Source: Erwinia pyrifoliae DSM 12163 (GTDB lineage Bacteria; Pseudomonadota; Gammaproteobacteria; Enterobacterales; Enterobacteriaceae). Taken from it: a DNA stretch of 35,698 nucleotides. Positions 11,359 through 22,850 of this stretch are shown piece after piece; the stretch's first letter is position 1; each line of letters begins with the position of its first letter. The position numbers were made by a program, and so were the translations under genes. The stretch covers positions 843,199-878,896 of the forward strand of contig NC_017390.1 in the NCBI RefSeq assembly GCF_000026985.1. Reading direction: 5' to 3'. A model generated the notes under the pieces. It was not told the DNA's origin and made no database searches. It saw only the letters and a list, made by a program, of their open reading frames with translations.

Positions 11359-12369
11359 GTGAAACTGGATGAAATTGCGCGCCTCGCAGGGGTTTCGCGT
11401 ACCACGGCCAGCTATGTCATTAATGGCAAAGCCAGGCAGTATCGCGTCAGCGATAAAACCGTCGAGAAAGTCATGGCGGTGGTGCGCGAGCACAACTACC
11501 ATCCTAACGCCGTCGCAGCAGGATTGCGCGCTGGCCGCACGCGCTCTATTGGACTGGTTATTCCCGATCTGGAAAATACCAGCTACACGCGCATTGCCAA
11601 CTATCTTGAACGCCAGGCACGGCAGCGGGGCTATCAGCTGCTGATCGCCTGTTCAGAGGATCAGCCCGATAATGAAATGCGCTGCGTGGAGCACCTGCTG
11701 CAACGCCAGGTAGACGCCATTATCGTTTCCACGTCATTACCGCCGGAGCATCCATTCTATCAGCGCTGGATTAACGACCCGCTGCCGATTATCGCGCTCG
11801 ATCGTGCGTTGGATCGTGAACATTTTACCAGCGTGGTGGGGGCAGACCAGGATGACGCACAGGAGCTGGGCGCAGAGCTGCGCAAGCTGCCGGCGAAGTC
11901 CGTGCTGTTTATGGGCGCGCTGCCGGAGCTGTCCGTCAGCTTTCTGCGTGAGCTGGGTTTTCGCGATGCCTGGAAAGGAGATGAACGCCAGCCCGACTTT
12001 ATCTACGCCAATAGCTTTGAGCGCAGTGCGGCGGCAGCGCTATTCGAAAATTATCTCGACACGCATGATATGCCGGAGGCGCTGTTTACCACCTCCTTCG
12101 GGCTGCTGCAGGGGGTAATGGATGTCACACTGCGGCGCGAAGGGCGCTTACCGCAAAATCTGGCGATTGCCACTTTTGGCGATCATGAGTTGCTTGATTT
12201 TCTTGAATGCCCGGTGCTGTCGGTCGGGCAGAAGCATCGCGATGTGGCAGAGCGTGTTCTTGAGCTGGTGCTGGCCAGCCTTGACGAGCCGCGTAAGCCG
12301 AAGGTGGGGCTGACGCGTATTCGCCGTAACCTTTACCGGCGCGGTCGTTTAAATCGTAAAATAAACTAA
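11359..12369 (+). CDS. cra: Catabolite repressor/activator Cra (FruR)
   Basis: Cra is a LacI-family regulator of central carbon flow that releases DNA when bound by fructose phosphates. The protein is 336 aa (E. coli 334). The N-terminal helix-turn-helix is in [20 protein letters not shown], with the hinge helix near [18 protein letters not shown]. The effector domain follows, ending in [14 protein letters not shown]. The start is GTG at 11359, as in E. coli, with GGGG at 11350-11353 as ribosome-binding site. It stands alone between the ilvIH terminator and a long spacer before mraZ. The 45-bp dyad directly upstream suggests regulation. Confidence 0.96.
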   Translation: MKLDEIARLAGVSRTTASYVINGKARQYRVSDKTVEKVMAVVREHNYHPNAVAAGLRAGRTRSIGLVIPDLENTSYTRIANYLERQARQRGYQLLIACSEDQPDNEMRCVEHLLQRQVDAIIVSTSLPPEHPFYQRWINDPLPIIALDRALDREHFTSVVGADQDDAQELGAELRKLPAKSVLFMGALPELSVSFLRELGFRDAWKGDERQPDFIYANSFERSAAAALFENYLDTHDMPEALFTTSFGLLQGVMDVTLRREGRLPQNLAIATFGDHELLDFLECPVLSVGQKHRDVAERVLELVLASLDEPRKPKVGLTRIRRNLYRRGRLNRKIN

Positions 12370-12816
12370 CTCTTTTTGGTGGCGAAAGCGGCCTGTCACT
12401 TATCTGGTCTATTCTTATTCCACGATGTTAACGGCGGCAGATGATGATTCAGTTCATTTAATCGGCCTGCTGGTAACTGGCGCGTAAATAAAGGTAAAAA
12501 AAGAGCCCACTGCAGCATCTCATTATAAAAATGACCTTTATTAATATGCTGCCGGGTCAGCACCCTGTGCGCCAGCGCGGGTGCTGGCGTACTGAGCAAA
12601 GGGTAAGAACTTACTTAAAATGCAATTTATGTTACAAAGCAGTCAACCTATTTTCGGCGGTTAAGAACTGGTATATTTTTGAGCAGTTACGCATGGCGCG
12701 AAAAATTTCTGACATTATTCATTGGCTTATTTTTAAATTGCCGTATTGCGCCTCGATTGTAACTTGCAGAAGTTTTATTTCGCACAGAAATATTACGAAT
12801 CCACCGATACTGCGGC
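12370..12816. other. Non-coding spacer with interleaved inverted repeats
   Basis: No credible gene. Several perfect dyads lie at 12487-12589: AATAAAGGT (12487-12495) with ACCTTTATT (12534-12542); GCAGCA (12512-12517) with TGCTGC (12547-12552); CAGCACCC (12558-12565) with GGGTGCTG (12579-12586); and, mutually exclusive with the last, CGCCAGC (12570-12576) with GCTGGCG (12583-12589). From about 12600 the sequence is AT-rich leading into the mra promoter. A 120-codon plus-strand frame here shows no family resemblance and runs through the mra promoter and operator. Confidence 0.65.
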
Positions 12817-12846
12817 TTGACAATGTTTTCCTCCGCTCCGTACACT
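12817..12846 (+). promoter_or_regulatory. Pmra promoter of the division/cell-wall cluster
   Basis: A perfect -35, TTGACA, at 12817-12822 is followed after 18 bases by TACACT at 12841-12846. It lies 62 bases before mraZ and directly upstream of the MraZ repeats. In E. coli the corresponding promoter drives the first genes of the dcw cluster. Confidence 0.85.
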
Positions 12847-12853
12847 CTTTTAG

Positions 12854-12888
12854 TGGGAAAATGTGGAGTAAAGTGGTGAAATCGGGTG
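12854..12888 (+). promoter_or_regulatory. MraZ operator: four repeats with 10-bp period
   Basis: TGGGA (12854), TGGAG (12864), TGGTG (12874) and GGGTG (12884) recur exactly every ten bases just downstream of the Pmra -10. MraZ binds TGG-rich direct repeats separated by five bases at this promoter in E. coli and represses it. The repeats are seen directly; autoregulation is inferred. Confidence 0.85.
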
Positions 12889-12907
12889 GATGAGGAGTGA
12901 GGCTGGC

Positions 12908-13366
12908 ATGTTCCGTGGGGCAACGTTAGTCAATCTCGACGGTAAAGGCCGGCTTGCCGTGCCAACGCGCTATCGCGACATGCTGAACGAGGGATCCCAA
13001 GGGCAAATGGTCTGTACCATTGACCTGCATCAACCGTGCCTGCTGCTTTACCCCCTCCCGGAATGGGAAATCATTGAACAAAAGCTGTCTCGCCTGTCCA
13101 GCATGAACCCTGTCGAGCGCCGTGTACAACGTCTGCTGTTGGGGCATGCCAGTGAATGCCAGATGGATAATGCAGGCCGCATACTGCTGGCGAGTACGCT
13201 GCGCCAACATGCAAGCCTGAGTAAACAAGTGATGCTGGTTGGGCAGTTTAATAAATTTGAACTGTGGGATGAACAGACCTGGTATCAACAAGTCAAGGAA
13301 GATATAGACGCGGAACAGTCTTCTCAGCAGCCGATGTCTGAGCGATTACAGGATTTGTCATTATAA
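12908..13366 (+). CDS. mraZ: Transcriptional regulator MraZ
   Basis: MraZ is an AbrB-fold DNA-binding protein that represses the dcw cluster promoter. The protein is 152 aa, the same as E. coli. It has two MraZ repeats with the conserved DXXXR cores: [14 protein letters not shown] near the N-terminus and [14 protein letters not shown] near residues 80-93. I chose ATG 12908 because [10 protein letters not shown] aligns with E. coli and GAGG lies five bases upstream; an upstream in-frame start at 12890 falls within the operator region. rsmH follows after two bases. Confidence 0.96.
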   Translation: MFRGATLVNLDGKGRLAVPTRYRDMLNEGSQGQMVCTIDLHQPCLLLYPLPEWEIIEQKLSRLSSMNPVERRVQRLLLGHASECQMDNAGRILLASTLRQHASLSKQVMLVGQFNKFELWDEQTWYQQVKEDIDAEQSSQQPMSERLQDLSL

Positions 13367-13368
13367 CG

Positions 13369-14310
13369 ATGCAGGATACTTTTAAACATACCACGGTGCT
13401 GTTAGACGAGGCGGTAAACGGTCTCAATATCAAGCCTGACGGCATCTACATTGATGGCACCTTTGGGCGCGGGGGGCACTCGCGCCTGATCCTTTCTCAG
13501 CTTGGTGAGCACGGTCGCCTGTTCGCCATTGACCGCGATCCGCAGGCCATTGCCGCCGCCGCTGAAATTACCGATCCTCGTTTCACCATTATTCATGGCC
13601 CGTTTTCCGCGTTGGCAGAATACGCCGAACAACGCGGACTGACGGGGAAAATTGACGGCATCTTGCTGGATCTTGGCGTTTCTTCCCCGCAGCTGGATGA
13701 CGCCGAACGCGGCTTTTCTTTTATGCGCGATGGACCGCTGGATATGCGTATGGATCCTACGCGCGGCCTGTCGGCGGCGGAATGGCTGCTGAAAGCGGAA
13801 GAGAGCGATATCTCTTTTGTGCTGAAGACCTTTGGTGAAGAGCGTTTTGCCAGGCGCATCGCTCGTGCCATCGTCGAGCGCAATCGCGAGCAGCCAATGA
13901 CGCGGACTAAAGAGCTGGCTGATGTGATCTACGCCGCAACCCCGGTCAAAGACAAATTCAAACACCCGGCAACGCGCAGCTTCCAGGCGATTCGCATCTG
14001 GGTTAATAGCGAGCTGGAAGAGATTGAACAGGCGCTCAAAGGGGCACTTAGCGCGCTGGCGGCAGGCGGCCGTCTGTCGGTGATCAGTTTCCATTCGCTG
14101 GAAGACCGCATCGTGAAGCGCTTTATGCGCGAACAAAGCCGTGGGCCGCAGGTTCCACACGGTTTGCCGATGACGGAAGCGCAGCTTAGCAGCATGGGCG
14201 GGCGTCAACTCAAGGCGCTGGGAAAAATGATGCCGGGCGAAAGCGAAGTCGCTGATAACCCGCGCGCGCGCAGTTCTGTGCTGCGCATCGCAGAGCGTAC
14301 CGCCTCATGA
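13369..14310 (+). CDS. rsmH: 16S rRNA m4C1402 methyltransferase RsmH
   Basis: RsmH (MraW) N4-methylates C1402 in the ribosomal P site using S-adenosylmethionine. The protein is 313 aa, the same as E. coli. The SAM-binding motif is in [15 protein letters not shown] (about residues 29-43). Further conserved parts are [20 protein letters not shown] and [17 protein letters not shown]. Its last codons overlap the ftsL start by four bases (ATGA), so the two are translationally coupled. Confidence 0.97.
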   Translation: MQDTFKHTTVLLDEAVNGLNIKPDGIYIDGTFGRGGHSRLILSQLGEHGRLFAIDRDPQAIAAAAEITDPRFTIIHGPFSALAEYAEQRGLTGKIDGILLDLGVSSPQLDDAERGFSFMRDGPLDMRMDPTRGLSAAEWLLKAEESDISFVLKTFGEERFARRIARAIVERNREQPMTRTKELADVIYAATPVKDKFKHPATRSFQAIRIWVNSELEEIEQALKGALSALAAGGRLSVISFHSLEDRIVKRFMREQSRGPQVPHGLPMTEAQLSSMGGRQLKALGKMMPGESEVADNPRARSSVLRIAERTAS

Positions 14311-14627
14311 TCGGCAACGAGCGTCATAGCCTGCCGGGGGTAATAGGCGGAGATCTGATACGCCACGGTAAGATCCCGGTTTTGCTTTTTATCGCGGTGT
14401 TGATTTCTGCGTTGTTTGTCGTGACGACCGCGCATAAAACGCGGTTGCTCACCGCCCAGCGCGAGCAGCTGGTGCTGGAGCGGGATGCGCTGGACATTGA
14501 ATGGCGCAATCTGATTCTGGAAGAGAATGCCCTGGGCGATCACAGCCGGGTTGAGCGTATCGCCACGGAGAAAATACAGATGCAGCATGTTGATCCTTCT
14601 CAGGAAAATATTGTGGTTCACAACTAA
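14307..14627 (+). CDS. ftsL: Cell division protein FtsL
   Basis: FtsL is a small bitopic inner-membrane protein that forms the FtsQLB complex at the septum and activates FtsWI. The protein is 106 aa with one transmembrane segment ([18 protein letters not shown], about residues 23-40). A periplasmic coiled coil ([20 protein letters not shown]) follows, and the C-terminus is nearly identical to E. coli. It is shorter than E. coli FtsL (121 aa): the ATGA overlap with rsmH fixes the start, and the extra cytoplasmic residues of E. coli are missing. Confidence 0.95.
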   Translation: MIGNERHSLPGVIGGDLIRHGKIPVLLFIAVLISALFVVTTAHKTRLLTAQREQLVLERDALDIEWRNLILEENALGDHSRVERIATEKIQMQHVDPSQENIVVHN

Positions 14628-14642
14628 GGGCACAAGGACTGG

Positions 14643-16415
14643 ATGAGAGCCGCAAAAAAAGCGCAGAAGCAGAAATCGAAACGCGTAGAAGATCAGGCCA
14701 GCTTTGTCAGCTGGCGCTTTGCGTTGCTGTGTGGCTGTATTTTCCTCGCGCTGGTGGGTTTGCTGCTGCGCGTGGCTTATTTGCAGGTGATCAACCCCGA
14801 CCGGCTGGTGCGTGAAGGGGATATGCGTTCACTGCGCGTGCAGGCGATCCCGACATCGCGCGGCATGATCAGCGATCGCGCCGGTCGCCCGCTGGCGGTC
14901 AGCGTGCCGGTGAATGCCATCTGGGCCGACCCGAAAGAGCTACACAACAAGGGCGGGATTACGCTCGACAGCCGCTGGAAAGCGCTGTCAGACGCGCTCT
15001 CGATCCCGCTCGACCAGCTGGCAGCCCGGGTAAATGCCAATCCTAATGGTCGTTTCGTCTATCTGGCGCGCCAGGTCAATCCGGCGATCGGTGACTACAT
15101 TAAGAAGCTGAAACTGCCAGGCATCTTTCTGCGCGAGGAATCACGCCGCTATTATCCCGCCGGGCAGGTCACTTCTCACCTGATTGGTTTTACCAATATT
15201 GACGGGCAGGGCATTGAAGGCGTTGAGAAAAGCTTCGATAAATGGCTGACCGGACAGCCAGGCGAACGTACGGTACGTAAAGACCGTTTCGGCCGGGTGA
15301 TTGAGGATATCTCCTCGGTGGACAGTCGGGCGGCACATAATCTGGCGTTGAGCATCGATGAACGCCTGCAGGCGCAGGTCTATCGCGAACTCAATAACGC
15401 GGTGGCTTTTAACAAAGCGGAATCAGGTACGGCGGTTCTGCTGGATATCAATACCGGCGAAGTGCTGGCGATGGCCAACAGCCCGGCGTATAACCCGAAT
15501 AACCTGAGCGGAACCACCAAAGACGTGATGCGCAACCGCGCCATCACCGATATGTTTGAGCCTGGCTCGACGGTGAAACCCATGGTGGTGATGACCGCAC
15601 TCCAGCGTGGCGTAGTCCATGACAGCAGCGTGCTGAATACCGTTCCTTTCCGGATTAACGGCCACGAAATCAGGGACGTGGCCCGCTACAACGAACTGAC
15701 CCTGACCGGAGTACTGCAGAAATCGTCTAACGTCGGCGTTTCCCGCCTGGCGTTAGCGATGCCTTCCAACGCGTTAGTGGACACCTACTCACGTTTTGGC
15801 TTAGGCAAAGCGACCAATCTGGGACTGGTTGGAGAAAGCAGCGGTCTCTATCCGCAAAAACAACGGTGGGCCGACATAGAGAGGGCCACCTTCTCTTTCG
15901 GATACGGGCTGATGGTCACGCCGTTACAGTTAGCGCGAGTCTATGCAACGATGGGCAGCTATGGCATTTATCGCCCATTGTCGATAACCAAAGTTGACCC
16001 ACCGGTTGCGGGGCAGCGCGTTTTCCCTGAATCGCTGGTGCGTACGGTGCTGCACATGATGGAAAGCGTTGCCCTGCCGGGCGGCGGCGGCGTCAAAGCG
16101 GCCATCAAAGGCTATCGTATCGCGATCAAAACCGGTACCGCCAAAAAGGTGGGGCCAGACGGTAAATTCGTCAATCGCTACATTGCTTATACCGCCGGGG
16201 TTGCCCCTGCCAGCAAACCGCGTTTTGCGCTGGTAGTGGTCATAAACGATCCCCAGTCGGGTAAATACTACGGCGGAGCGGTATCCGCGCCGGTGTTTGG
16301 TGCGATCATGGGCGGCGTATTGCGTACCATGAACATTGAACCGGATGCGTTACCCACTACGGATAAGAACGAGATGGTAACTAACAAAAATGAGGCACTC
16401 AGTGGCAGATCGTAA
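14643..16415 (+). CDS. ftsI: Septal peptidoglycan transpeptidase FtsI (PBP3)
   Basis: FtsI is the septum-specific DD-transpeptidase, working with FtsW, and a beta-lactam target. The protein is 590 aa (E. coli 588). It has an N-terminal transmembrane helix (about 25-45), a PBP dimerisation region with [15 protein letters not shown], then the transpeptidase domain. Its three motifs are STVK with catalytic Ser309, SSN in LQKSSNVG, and KTGT in AIKTGTAKK. The C-terminal tail resembles the region of E. coli PBP3 trimmed by protease Prc. The end of ftsI overlaps murE by 14 bases. Confidence 0.97.
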   Translation: MRAAKKAQKQKSKRVEDQASFVSWRFALLCGCIFLALVGLLLRVAYLQVINPDRLVREGDMRSLRVQAIPTSRGMISDRAGRPLAVSVPVNAIWADPKELHNKGGITLDSRWKALSDALSIPLDQLAARVNANPNGRFVYLARQVNPAIGDYIKKLKLPGIFLREESRRYYPAGQVTSHLIGFTNIDGQGIEGVEKSFDKWLTGQPGERTVRKDRFGRVIEDISSVDSRAAHNLALSIDERLQAQVYRELNNAVAFNKAESGTAVLLDINTGEVLAMANSPAYNPNNLSGTTKDVMRNRAITDMFEPGSTVKPMVVMTALQRGVVHDSSVLNTVPFRINGHEIRDVARYNELTLTGVLQKSSNVGVSRLALAMPSNALVDTYSRFGLGKATNLGLVGESSGLYPQKQRWADIERATFSFGYGLMVTPLQLARVYATMGSYGIYRPLSITKVDPPVAGQRVFPESLVRTVLHMMESVALPGGGGVKAAIKGYRIAIKTGTAKKVGPDGKFVNRYIAYTAGVAPASKPRFALVVVINDPQSGKYYGGAVSAPVFGAIMGGVLRTMNIEPDALPTTDKNEMVTNKNEALSGRS

Positions 16416-17889
16416 CTTGCGTGACTTACTGGCTCCGTGGGTGCCTGGCGCACCGGAGCGCGCATTGCGCGAAATGACGCTGGACAGCCGTGTAGCGGCG
16501 TCGGCCGATCTGTTTGTGGCGATTAAGGGCCACGCGGCCGACGGGCGGCGTTTTATTCCTCAGGCGATTGCCCAGGGCGTGGCGGCGGTGATTGCCGAAG
16601 CGGAAGGCGAAGCAGAAGACGGACAGATTGTGGAGATGCACGGCGTCCCGGTGATTTACCTGGCGCAGCTTTCTCAACGTCTGTCGGCGCTTGCCGGGCG
16701 TTTCTACCAGCAGCCCGGCGAAAAGCTAAAGCTGATTGGCGTTACCGGCACCAATGGCAAAACAACCACCACCCAGCTGCTGGCGCAGTGGGCGCAGCTG
16801 CTGGGTGAAACCGGCGCGGTGCTGGGAACGGTCGGTAACGGTCTTTACGGGCAGCTCTCCCCGGCGGAAAACACTACCGGATCGGCGGTGGATATCCAGC
16901 ATTTACTGGCATCGCTGGTGGACAAAGGCGCAAGCCTGGCAGCGATGGAGATCTCTTCGCACGGCCTGGTACAGCACCGCGTGGCCGCGCTGCCTTTTGC
17001 GGCGGCTGCATTTACCAACCTCAGCCGCGATCACCTCGATTATCACGGCGATATGGCGCGCTATGAGGCCGCCAAGTGGTTGCTGTTTGCCGAACATCAG
17101 GTCGGACAAGCCATCATCAATGCCGATGATGAAGTCGGACGCCGCTGGCTGGAAAAACTGCCGGATGCGGTGGCCGTCACGATGGAAAATAACCTTCAGC
17201 CGGGCTGTCATGGCCGCTGGCTGAAAGCGACAAAGGTGGATTACCACGACGGCGGGGCCAGGGTGCACTTTTCCTCCAGCTGGGGAGAGGGCAACATTGA
17301 CAGTCGTCTGATGGGCGCATTCAACGTCAGCAATCTGCTGGTGGCGTTGGCAACACTGCTCTCCCTGGACTATCCGCTGGACGCACTAACGGCTACCGCC
17401 AGCCAGCTGCAACCCGTTACCGGGCGCATGGAAGTATTCAGCGCACCGGGCAAACCGACGGTGGTAGTGGATTATGCCCATACTCCCGATGCGCTGGAAA
17501 AAGCGCTGGCGGCGGCACGTCTGCACTGCAAGGGGCGGCTGTGGTGTCTGTTTGGCTGCGGCGGTGACCGCGACAAAGGCAAGCGCCCGCTGATGGGAGC
17601 GATTGCCGAGCAGTTTGCTGATGTGGTGGTGATCACCGACGACAATCCGCGCAGTGAAGATCCGGCGGCGATTGTCCGCGATATTTTGAGCGGCCTGCTT
17701 GATGCCGGACGTGCCAGGGTGGTAATGGGCCGTGCGCAAGCGGTCACTAACACCGTGATGCAGGCACAGCAAGGCGATATTGTGCTGGTTGCCGGTAAAG
17801 GCCACGAAGATTACCAGATTATCGGCCATCAGCGTTTTGACTACTCTGACCGTGACACGGTCGCCCGCCTGCTGGGGGGACTGGCATGA
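16402..17889 (+). CDS. murE: UDP-MurNAc-tripeptide synthetase MurE
   Basis: MurE is a cytoplasmic ATP-dependent ligase adding meso-diaminopimelate to UDP-MurNAc-L-Ala-D-Glu. The protein is 495 aa, the same as E. coli. The ATP loop GTNGKTTTT lies at about residues 116-124. DDNPR in the C-terminal domain is the diaminopimelate-selecting motif, so meso-DAP is the expected third residue. I chose GTG at 16402 because [14 protein letters not shown] aligns with E. coli and GAGG (16392-16395) is well placed; an in-frame ATG lies at 16390. It overlaps ftsI by 14 bases and murF by four. Confidence 0.96.
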   Translation: MADRNLRDLLAPWVPGAPERALREMTLDSRVAASADLFVAIKGHAADGRRFIPQAIAQGVAAVIAEAEGEAEDGQIVEMHGVPVIYLAQLSQRLSALAGRFYQQPGEKLKLIGVTGTNGKTTTTQLLAQWAQLLGETGAVLGTVGNGLYGQLSPAENTTGSAVDIQHLLASLVDKGASLAAMEISSHGLVQHRVAALPFAAAAFTNLSRDHLDYHGDMARYEAAKWLLFAEHQVGQAIINADDEVGRRWLEKLPDAVAVTMENNLQPGCHGRWLKATKVDYHDGGARVHFSSSWGEGNIDSRLMGAFNVSNLLVALATLLSLDYPLDALTATASQLQPVTGRMEVFSAPGKPTVVVDYAHTPDALEKALAAARLHCKGRLWCLFGCGGDRDKGKRPLMGAIAEQFADVVVITDDNPRSEDPAAIVRDILSGLLDAGRARVVMGRAQAVTNTVMQAQQGDIVLVAGKGHEDYQIIGHQRFDYSDRDTVARLLGGLA

Positions 17890-19244
17890 TCTCCGTCACT
17901 TTACAGCACATTGCACAGCTAACCGGCGGTACGCTGCACGGCAGCGACGTGACCATTGCGGATGTGACTACCGATACGCGTAAAGCAACGGCGGGAAGCC
18001 TGTTTATCGCCCTGAAGGGCGAACGTTTTGATGCACATGATTTTGTCCTTGATGCCATCAATGCGGGCTGTTCAGGTCTGTTAGTGAGTAAGCGCTTACC
18101 AGTAGATGTATCCCAGGTGGTGGTCGCCGATACGCGCACTGCGCTGGGGCAACTGGCGGCATGGGTGCGCCAGCAGTCTGATGCACGGATCGTGGCGCTG
18201 ACCGGATCTTCGGGGAAAACCTCGGTAAAAGAGATGACGGCGGCCATTCTGCGCGAATGCGGCGAGACGCTTTATACCGCCGGAAATCTCAATAACGATA
18301 TTGGCGTGCCGCTGACGCTGTTGCGCCTGAAGCCGCAACATCGCTATGCGGTGATTGAACTGGGAGCCAACCACCAGGGCGAAATTGCTTACACCACCGA
18401 TCTGGTGCGCCCGGAAACGGCGCTGGTCAATAACCTTGCGGCGGCGCATCTGGAGGGCTTTGGTTCTCTGGCCGGCGTGGCGAAAGCGAAGGGCGAAATC
18501 TTTAGCGGTTTGCCGCTCAATGGCACCGCCATTATTAACGGTGAAAGCAACGACTGGCCGCACTGGCAGCAGGCGCTGCACGGCAAAACAGTCTGGCGCT
18601 TCTCACCCGGGCAGGCTGACAGCGACTTTTATGCTTCCGATGTCATCATCAGCGCACAGGGAACGCATTTTACCCTGCATTCGCCGCAGGGTGACGTGGA
18701 TGTCACGCTGCCGCTGCCGGGTCGCCACAACATCGCCAATGCCCTGGCGGCCAGCGCGCTGGCGCTCTCCGTTGGTGCGCCGCTCAGCGCGGTGCGCCGG
18801 GGGTTAAGCACCCTGAAGGCGGTGCCGGGCCGTCTGTTCCCGCTGGCGCTCAGTGCGGACAAGCTGCTGCTGGACGACAGCTATAACGCCAACGTGGGTT
18901 CTATGACCGCCGCCGCGCAGGTACTGGCCGGGATGCCCGGCTACCGCGTGATGATCGTCGGCGATATGGCGGAAATGGGGGCAGAAGCCGCCGAGTGCCA
19001 TCGTCAGGTGGGCAACGCCATTCGCCATGCCGGCATTGATAAAGTCTTAAGCACCGGTTTACTCAGCCACGGAATTTCTGATGCCAGCGGCGTTGGTGAG
19101 CACTTTGCTGACAAAGCGGCGCTCGGCGCACGGGCGATCGAACTCCTGGCGCAACATCAACATATCACCTTATTAGTGAAAGGTTCACGCAGTGCCTCTA
19201 TGGAACAGGTAGTGCAAATTTTACAGGAGAAAGGCGCATGTTAG
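17886..19244 (+). CDS. murF: UDP-MurNAc-tripeptide:D-Ala-D-Ala ligase MurF
   Basis: MurF adds D-Ala-D-Ala to UDP-MurNAc-tripeptide, completing the cytoplasmic pentapeptide precursor. The protein is 452 aa, the same as E. coli. The ATP loop is [11 protein letters not shown] (about residues 107-117). The central Mur-ligase region has [17 protein letters not shown] and [13 protein letters not shown]. The C-terminal domain has [14 protein letters not shown]. The start overlaps the murE stop as ATGA, and its end overlaps mraY by seven bases. Confidence 0.97.
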   Translation: MISVTLQHIAQLTGGTLHGSDVTIADVTTDTRKATAGSLFIALKGERFDAHDFVLDAINAGCSGLLVSKRLPVDVSQVVVADTRTALGQLAAWVRQQSDARIVALTGSSGKTSVKEMTAAILRECGETLYTAGNLNNDIGVPLTLLRLKPQHRYAVIELGANHQGEIAYTTDLVRPETALVNNLAAAHLEGFGSLAGVAKAKGEIFSGLPLNGTAIINGESNDWPHWQQALHGKTVWRFSPGQADSDFYASDVIISAQGTHFTLHSPQGDVDVTLPLPGRHNIANALAASALALSVGAPLSAVRRGLSTLKAVPGRLFPLALSADKLLLDDSYNANVGSMTAAAQVLAGMPGYRVMIVGDMAEMGAEAAECHRQVGNAIRHAGIDKVLSTGLLSHGISDASGVGEHFADKAALGARAIELLAQHQHITLLVKGSRSASMEQVVQILQEKGAC

Positions 19245-20320
19245 TCTGGCTGGCCGAGCATCTGGTCACTTTTTATTCCGGCTTTAACGTCTTCTCGTAT
19301 CTGACGTTTCGCGCCATTGTCAGCCTGCTGACCGCGCTGTTTATCTCCCTGTGGATGGGGCCGCGTATGATTGCCCGACTGCAAGAAATGTCATTTGGTC
19401 AGGTGGTGCGTAACGACGGGCCGGAGTCGCACTTCAGCAAACGCGGTACGCCAACCATGGGCGGGATCATGATCCTGACCTCGATCACCGTTTCGGTGCT
19501 GCTGTGGGCTTATCCCTCTAACCCCTACGTCTGGTGCGTGCTGTTTGTGCTGGTCGGTTACGGTATCGTCGGCTTTGTCGATGACTATCGCAAAGTGGTG
19601 CGCAAAGACACCAAAGGGTTGATTGCGCGCTGGAAGTACTTCTGGCAGTCGGCGATTGCGCTGGTGGTCGCTTTTGTCATGTATATGATTGGCAAAGATA
19701 CCCCGGCTACCGAGCTGGTGGTGCCGTTCTTTAAAGATGTGATGCCGCAGCTGGGGCTGCTGTATCTGCTGCTGGCCTACTTTGTCATTGTCGGCACCAG
19801 TAATGCGGTGAATCTGACCGATGGCCTTGATGGCCTGGCCATTATGCCAACGGTGTTTGTCGCGGCAGGATTTGCGCTGGTTGCCTGGGCTACCGGTAAC
19901 GTAAAGTTCGCTGAATATCTGCATATTCCCTATCTGCGTCATGCCGGTGAACTGGTGATTGTCTGCACCGCCATCGTCGGTGCCGGTTTAGGCTTCCTGT
20001 GGTTCAACACCTATCCAGCCCAGGTCTTTATGGGTGACGTTGGCTCGCTGGCGCTGGGCGGCGCGCTGGGCACCATTGCCGTGCTGCTGCGCCAGGAGTT
20101 CCTGCTGGTGATTATGGGCGGGGTGTTTGTGGTAGAGACCCTGTCGGTGATCCTGCAGGTTGGCTCCTTCAAATTACGCGGGCAGCGCATTTTCCGCATG
20201 GCACCTATCCACCATCATTATGAATTGAAGGGCTGGCCGGAGCCGCGCGTCATTGTCCGCTTCTGGATTATTTCACTGATGCTGGTGCTGATTGGCCTGG
20301 CAACGCTGAAGGTACGTTAA
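19238..20320 (+). CDS. mraY: Phospho-MurNAc-pentapeptide transferase MraY
   Basis: MraY is a polytopic inner-membrane enzyme that transfers phospho-MurNAc-pentapeptide to undecaprenyl phosphate, forming lipid I. The protein is 360 aa, the same as E. coli, with about ten hydrophobic helices. Active-site signatures are the Asp pair in [22 protein letters not shown], and the histidine-rich [15 protein letters not shown] near the C-terminus. It overlaps murF by seven bases and murD starts two bases after its stop codon. Confidence 0.97.
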   Translation: MLVWLAEHLVTFYSGFNVFSYLTFRAIVSLLTALFISLWMGPRMIARLQEMSFGQVVRNDGPESHFSKRGTPTMGGIMILTSITVSVLLWAYPSNPYVWCVLFVLVGYGIVGFVDDYRKVVRKDTKGLIARWKYFWQSAIALVVAFVMYMIGKDTPATELVVPFFKDVMPQLGLLYLLLAYFVIVGTSNAVNLTDGLDGLAIMPTVFVAAGFALVAWATGNVKFAEYLHIPYLRHAGELVIVCTAIVGAGLGFLWFNTYPAQVFMGDVGSLALGGALGTIAVLLRQEFLLVIMGGVFVVETLSVILQVGSFKLRGQRIFRMAPIHHHYELKGWPEPRVIVRFWIISLMLVLIGLATLKVR

Positions 20321-20322
20321 TT

Positions 20323-21639
20323 ATGGCTGACTATCAGGGTAAAAAAGTGGTCATTATCGGGTTGGGGCTGACCGGTCTCTCCTGTATTGATTTCTTTATC
20401 GCGCGCGGCGTTGTGCCGCGCATGATAGATACCCGTGTCGTGCCGCCGGGGCTGGAAAAGCTGCCGAAAAACGTGGAGTGCTGGCTGGGGTCGATGAACG
20501 ATAGCTGGCTGCTGGACGCCGATCTGATTGTTGCCAGCCCGGGCGTGGCGCTGGCGCATCCTTCGCTGATGGCTGCGGCGCAAAACGGGGTGGAAATCAT
20601 TGGCGATATCGAGCTGTTTTGTCGTGAAGCACAGGCACCGATCGTGGCGATCACCGGTTCCAACGGCAAAAGCACCGTGACAACGCTGGTTGGCGAGATG
20701 GCAAAAGCCGCAGGCTGGCAGGTTGGCACAGGCGGCAATATTGGCCTGCCTGCACTGACGCTGTTGCAGCAACCGGCACAGCTTTACGTGCTGGAGCTGT
20801 CAAGCTTCCAGCTGGAAACCGCCAGCAGCCTGCACGCGGCGGCGGCGACCATCCTCAACGTGACAGAGGATCATATGGATCGCTATCCGCTGGGTATGCA
20901 GCAATATCGCGCGGCCAAGCTGCGCATCTATGAAAACGCCACGGTCTGCGTGGTTAATGCCGATGATGCGATGACCATGCCGGTACGCGGCGCGGATGCG
21001 CGCTGCGTGAGCTTTGGTGCCGACGTGGGCGATTATCACCTTACGCGCCAGCAGGGCAGTACCTGGCTGCGCGTGCAGGGAGAAAAAGTCCTGAATACCG
21101 ACGAGATGCACTTGGTCGGTCAGCACAACTATACCAATGCGCTGGCGGCGCTGGCGCTGGCGGATGCCGTTGGCCTGCCGCGCGCCACCAGCCTGAAAGC
21201 CTTAACCACCTTTAACGGCTTACCGCATCGCTTCCAGCGGGTTCACGAACATAACGGCGTGCGCTGGATTAACGATTCCAAAGCCACTAACGTTGGCAGC
21301 ACCGAAGCGGCGCTGAATGGTTTGCATCCGGCTGGCATGTTGTGGCTGTTGCTGGGCGGCGACGGCAAGTCGGCGGATTTCAGTCCTCTTACCCGTTATC
21401 TGCAGGGCGATCGCATCCGGATTTACTGTTTCGGTCGTGATGGTGCTGAACTGGCGGCATTGCGCCCGGAGGTAGCGGTGCAGACGGAGACGATGGCCGA
21501 AGCGGTGCAGCAGATTGCCACACAGGTACAGCCGGGGGATCTGGTGCTGCTGTCGCCCGCCTGTGCCAGCCTTGACCAGTTCAAAAATTTTGAGCAGCGT
21601 GGCGATCTGTTTGCCCAACTGGCGCGGGAGGCTGGCTAA
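20323..21639 (+). CDS. murD: UDP-MurNAc-L-alanine:D-glutamate ligase MurD
   Basis: MurD is a cytoplasmic ligase adding D-glutamate to UDP-MurNAc-L-Ala. The protein is 438 aa, the same as E. coli. The N-terminal UDP-binding Rossmann part has [13 protein letters not shown]. The ATP loop is [10 protein letters not shown] (about residues 112-121). The middle domain has [10 protein letters not shown] and [10 protein letters not shown], and the C-terminal domain has [15 protein letters not shown]. Its TAA stop shares one base with the ftsW ATG (TAATG), indicating tight coupling. Confidence 0.97.
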   Translation: MADYQGKKVVIIGLGLTGLSCIDFFIARGVVPRMIDTRVVPPGLEKLPKNVECWLGSMNDSWLLDADLIVASPGVALAHPSLMAAAQNGVEIIGDIELFCREAQAPIVAITGSNGKSTVTTLVGEMAKAAGWQVGTGGNIGLPALTLLQQPAQLYVLELSSFQLETASSLHAAAATILNVTEDHMDRYPLGMQQYRAAKLRIYENATVCVVNADDAMTMPVRGADARCVSFGADVGDYHLTRQQGSTWLRVQGEKVLNTDEMHLVGQHNYTNALAALALADAVGLPRATSLKALTTFNGLPHRFQRVHEHNGVRWINDSKATNVGSTEAALNGLHPAGMLWLLLGGDGKSADFSPLTRYLQGDRIRIYCFGRDGAELAALRPEVAVQTETMAEAVQQIATQVQPGDLVLLSPACASLDQFKNFEQRGDLFAQLAREAG

Positions 21640-22847
21640 TGCGTATACCCGGTATCAGCCTTGCCGGGGCGCTGTCAGAGCGCCTGAAATCCTGGGTGAT
21701 GGGCTCGCGCGAAAGTGATGCCAGCTCAATGGTGCTGTATGACCGTACGCTGCTGTGGCTGACGTTCGGTCTGGCAATTATTGGTTTTGTCATGGTCACA
21801 TCGGCATCGATGCCGGTCGGCCAGCGTTTGTCCGCCGACCCGTTCTATTTTGCCAAGCGTGATGCGTTTTACCTGCTGCTGGCGCTCGGCATGGCGATGG
21901 TGACGCTGCGCATCCCGATGGATTTCTGGCAGCGTTATAGCAATATCATGCTGCTGGCGACGGTGGTGATGCTGCTGGTGGTGCTGGTGGTGGGCAGCTC
22001 GGTTAACGGTGCATCGCGTTGGATCGCGCTCGGCCCGCTGCGCATCCAGCCGGCAGAGCTGTCCAAGCTGTCGCTGTTCTGCTATCTCGCCAGCTACCTG
22101 GTACGCAAAGTGGAAGAAGTGCGCAACAACTTCTGGGGGTTCTGTAAGCCGATGGGCGTGATGGTGGTGCTGGCGGTACTGCTGCTGGCACAGCCGGATT
22201 TGGGAACGGTGGTGGTACTGTTTGTCACCACGCTGGCCATGCTGTTCCTCGCCGGAGCCAAGTTATGGCAATTCCTGGCGATTATCGGTTCCGGTATTTT
22301 CGCCGTTTGCCTGCTGATTGTGGCTGAACCCTATCGTATGCGCCGCGTGACCTCATTCTGGAACCCGTGGGAAGATCCGTTTGGCAGTGGTTACCAGTTA
22401 ACGCAGTCGCTGATGGCTTTCGGGCGCGGTGAATTATGGGGCCAGGGGCTGGGTAACTCGGTGCAAAAGCTGGAGTATCTGCCCGAAGCGCATACCGATT
22501 TTATCTTCTCGATTATCGGCGAGGAGCTGGGTTATATCGGTGTGGTTTTAGCCTTGTTAATGGTATTCTTCGTCGCTTTTCGGGCGATGTCCATTGGCCG
22601 ACGCGCACTGGAGCTGGATCAGCGTTTTTCCGGGTTTCTTGCCTGTTCTATTGGCGTCTGGTTTAGCTTTCAGGCACTGGTCAACGTCGGTGCCGCAGCG
22701 GGCATGTTACCGACCAAAGGTCTGACGCTGCCGCTGATCAGCTACGGTGGGTCGAGTCTGATTATTATGTCGACCGCCATCGTATTTTTGTTACGTATAG
22801 ATTATGAAACGCGTCTGGCAAAAGCCCAGGCGTTCACGCGAGGGTAG
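21639..22847 (+). CDS. ftsW: Septal peptidoglycan glycosyltransferase FtsW
   Basis: FtsW is a SEDS-family inner-membrane glycosyltransferase that polymerises lipid II at the septum together with FtsI. The protein is 402 aa (E. coli 414; shorter at the N-terminus) with about ten transmembrane helices. SEDS signatures are present: [49 protein letters not shown] and [12 protein letters not shown]. The start is fixed by overlap with the murD stop. murG begins three bases after its stop codon. Confidence 0.96.
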   Translation: MRIPGISLAGALSERLKSWVMGSRESDASSMVLYDRTLLWLTFGLAIIGFVMVTSASMPVGQRLSADPFYFAKRDAFYLLLALGMAMVTLRIPMDFWQRYSNIMLLATVVMLLVVLVVGSSVNGASRWIALGPLRIQPAELSKLSLFCYLASYLVRKVEEVRNNFWGFCKPMGVMVVLAVLLLAQPDLGTVVVLFVTTLAMLFLAGAKLWQFLAIIGSGIFAVCLLIVAEPYRMRRVTSFWNPWEDPFGSGYQLTQSLMAFGRGELWGQGLGNSVQKLEYLPEAHTDFIFSIIGEELGYIGVVLALLMVFFVAFRAMSIGRRALELDQRFSGFLACSIGVWFSFQALVNVGAAAGMLPTKGLTLPLISYGGSSLIIMSTAIVFLLRIDYETRLAKAQAFTRG

Positions 22848-22850
22848 TCG

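Noticed and set aside
12531..12893. 120-codon plus-strand ORF upstream of mraZ
   Set aside because: It runs through the mra promoter and MraZ repeats, and its translation shows no family resemblance.
13402..14208. 268-codon minus-strand ORF opposite rsmH
   Set aside because: Shadow frame caused by codon bias; rsmH on the plus strand is unambiguous.
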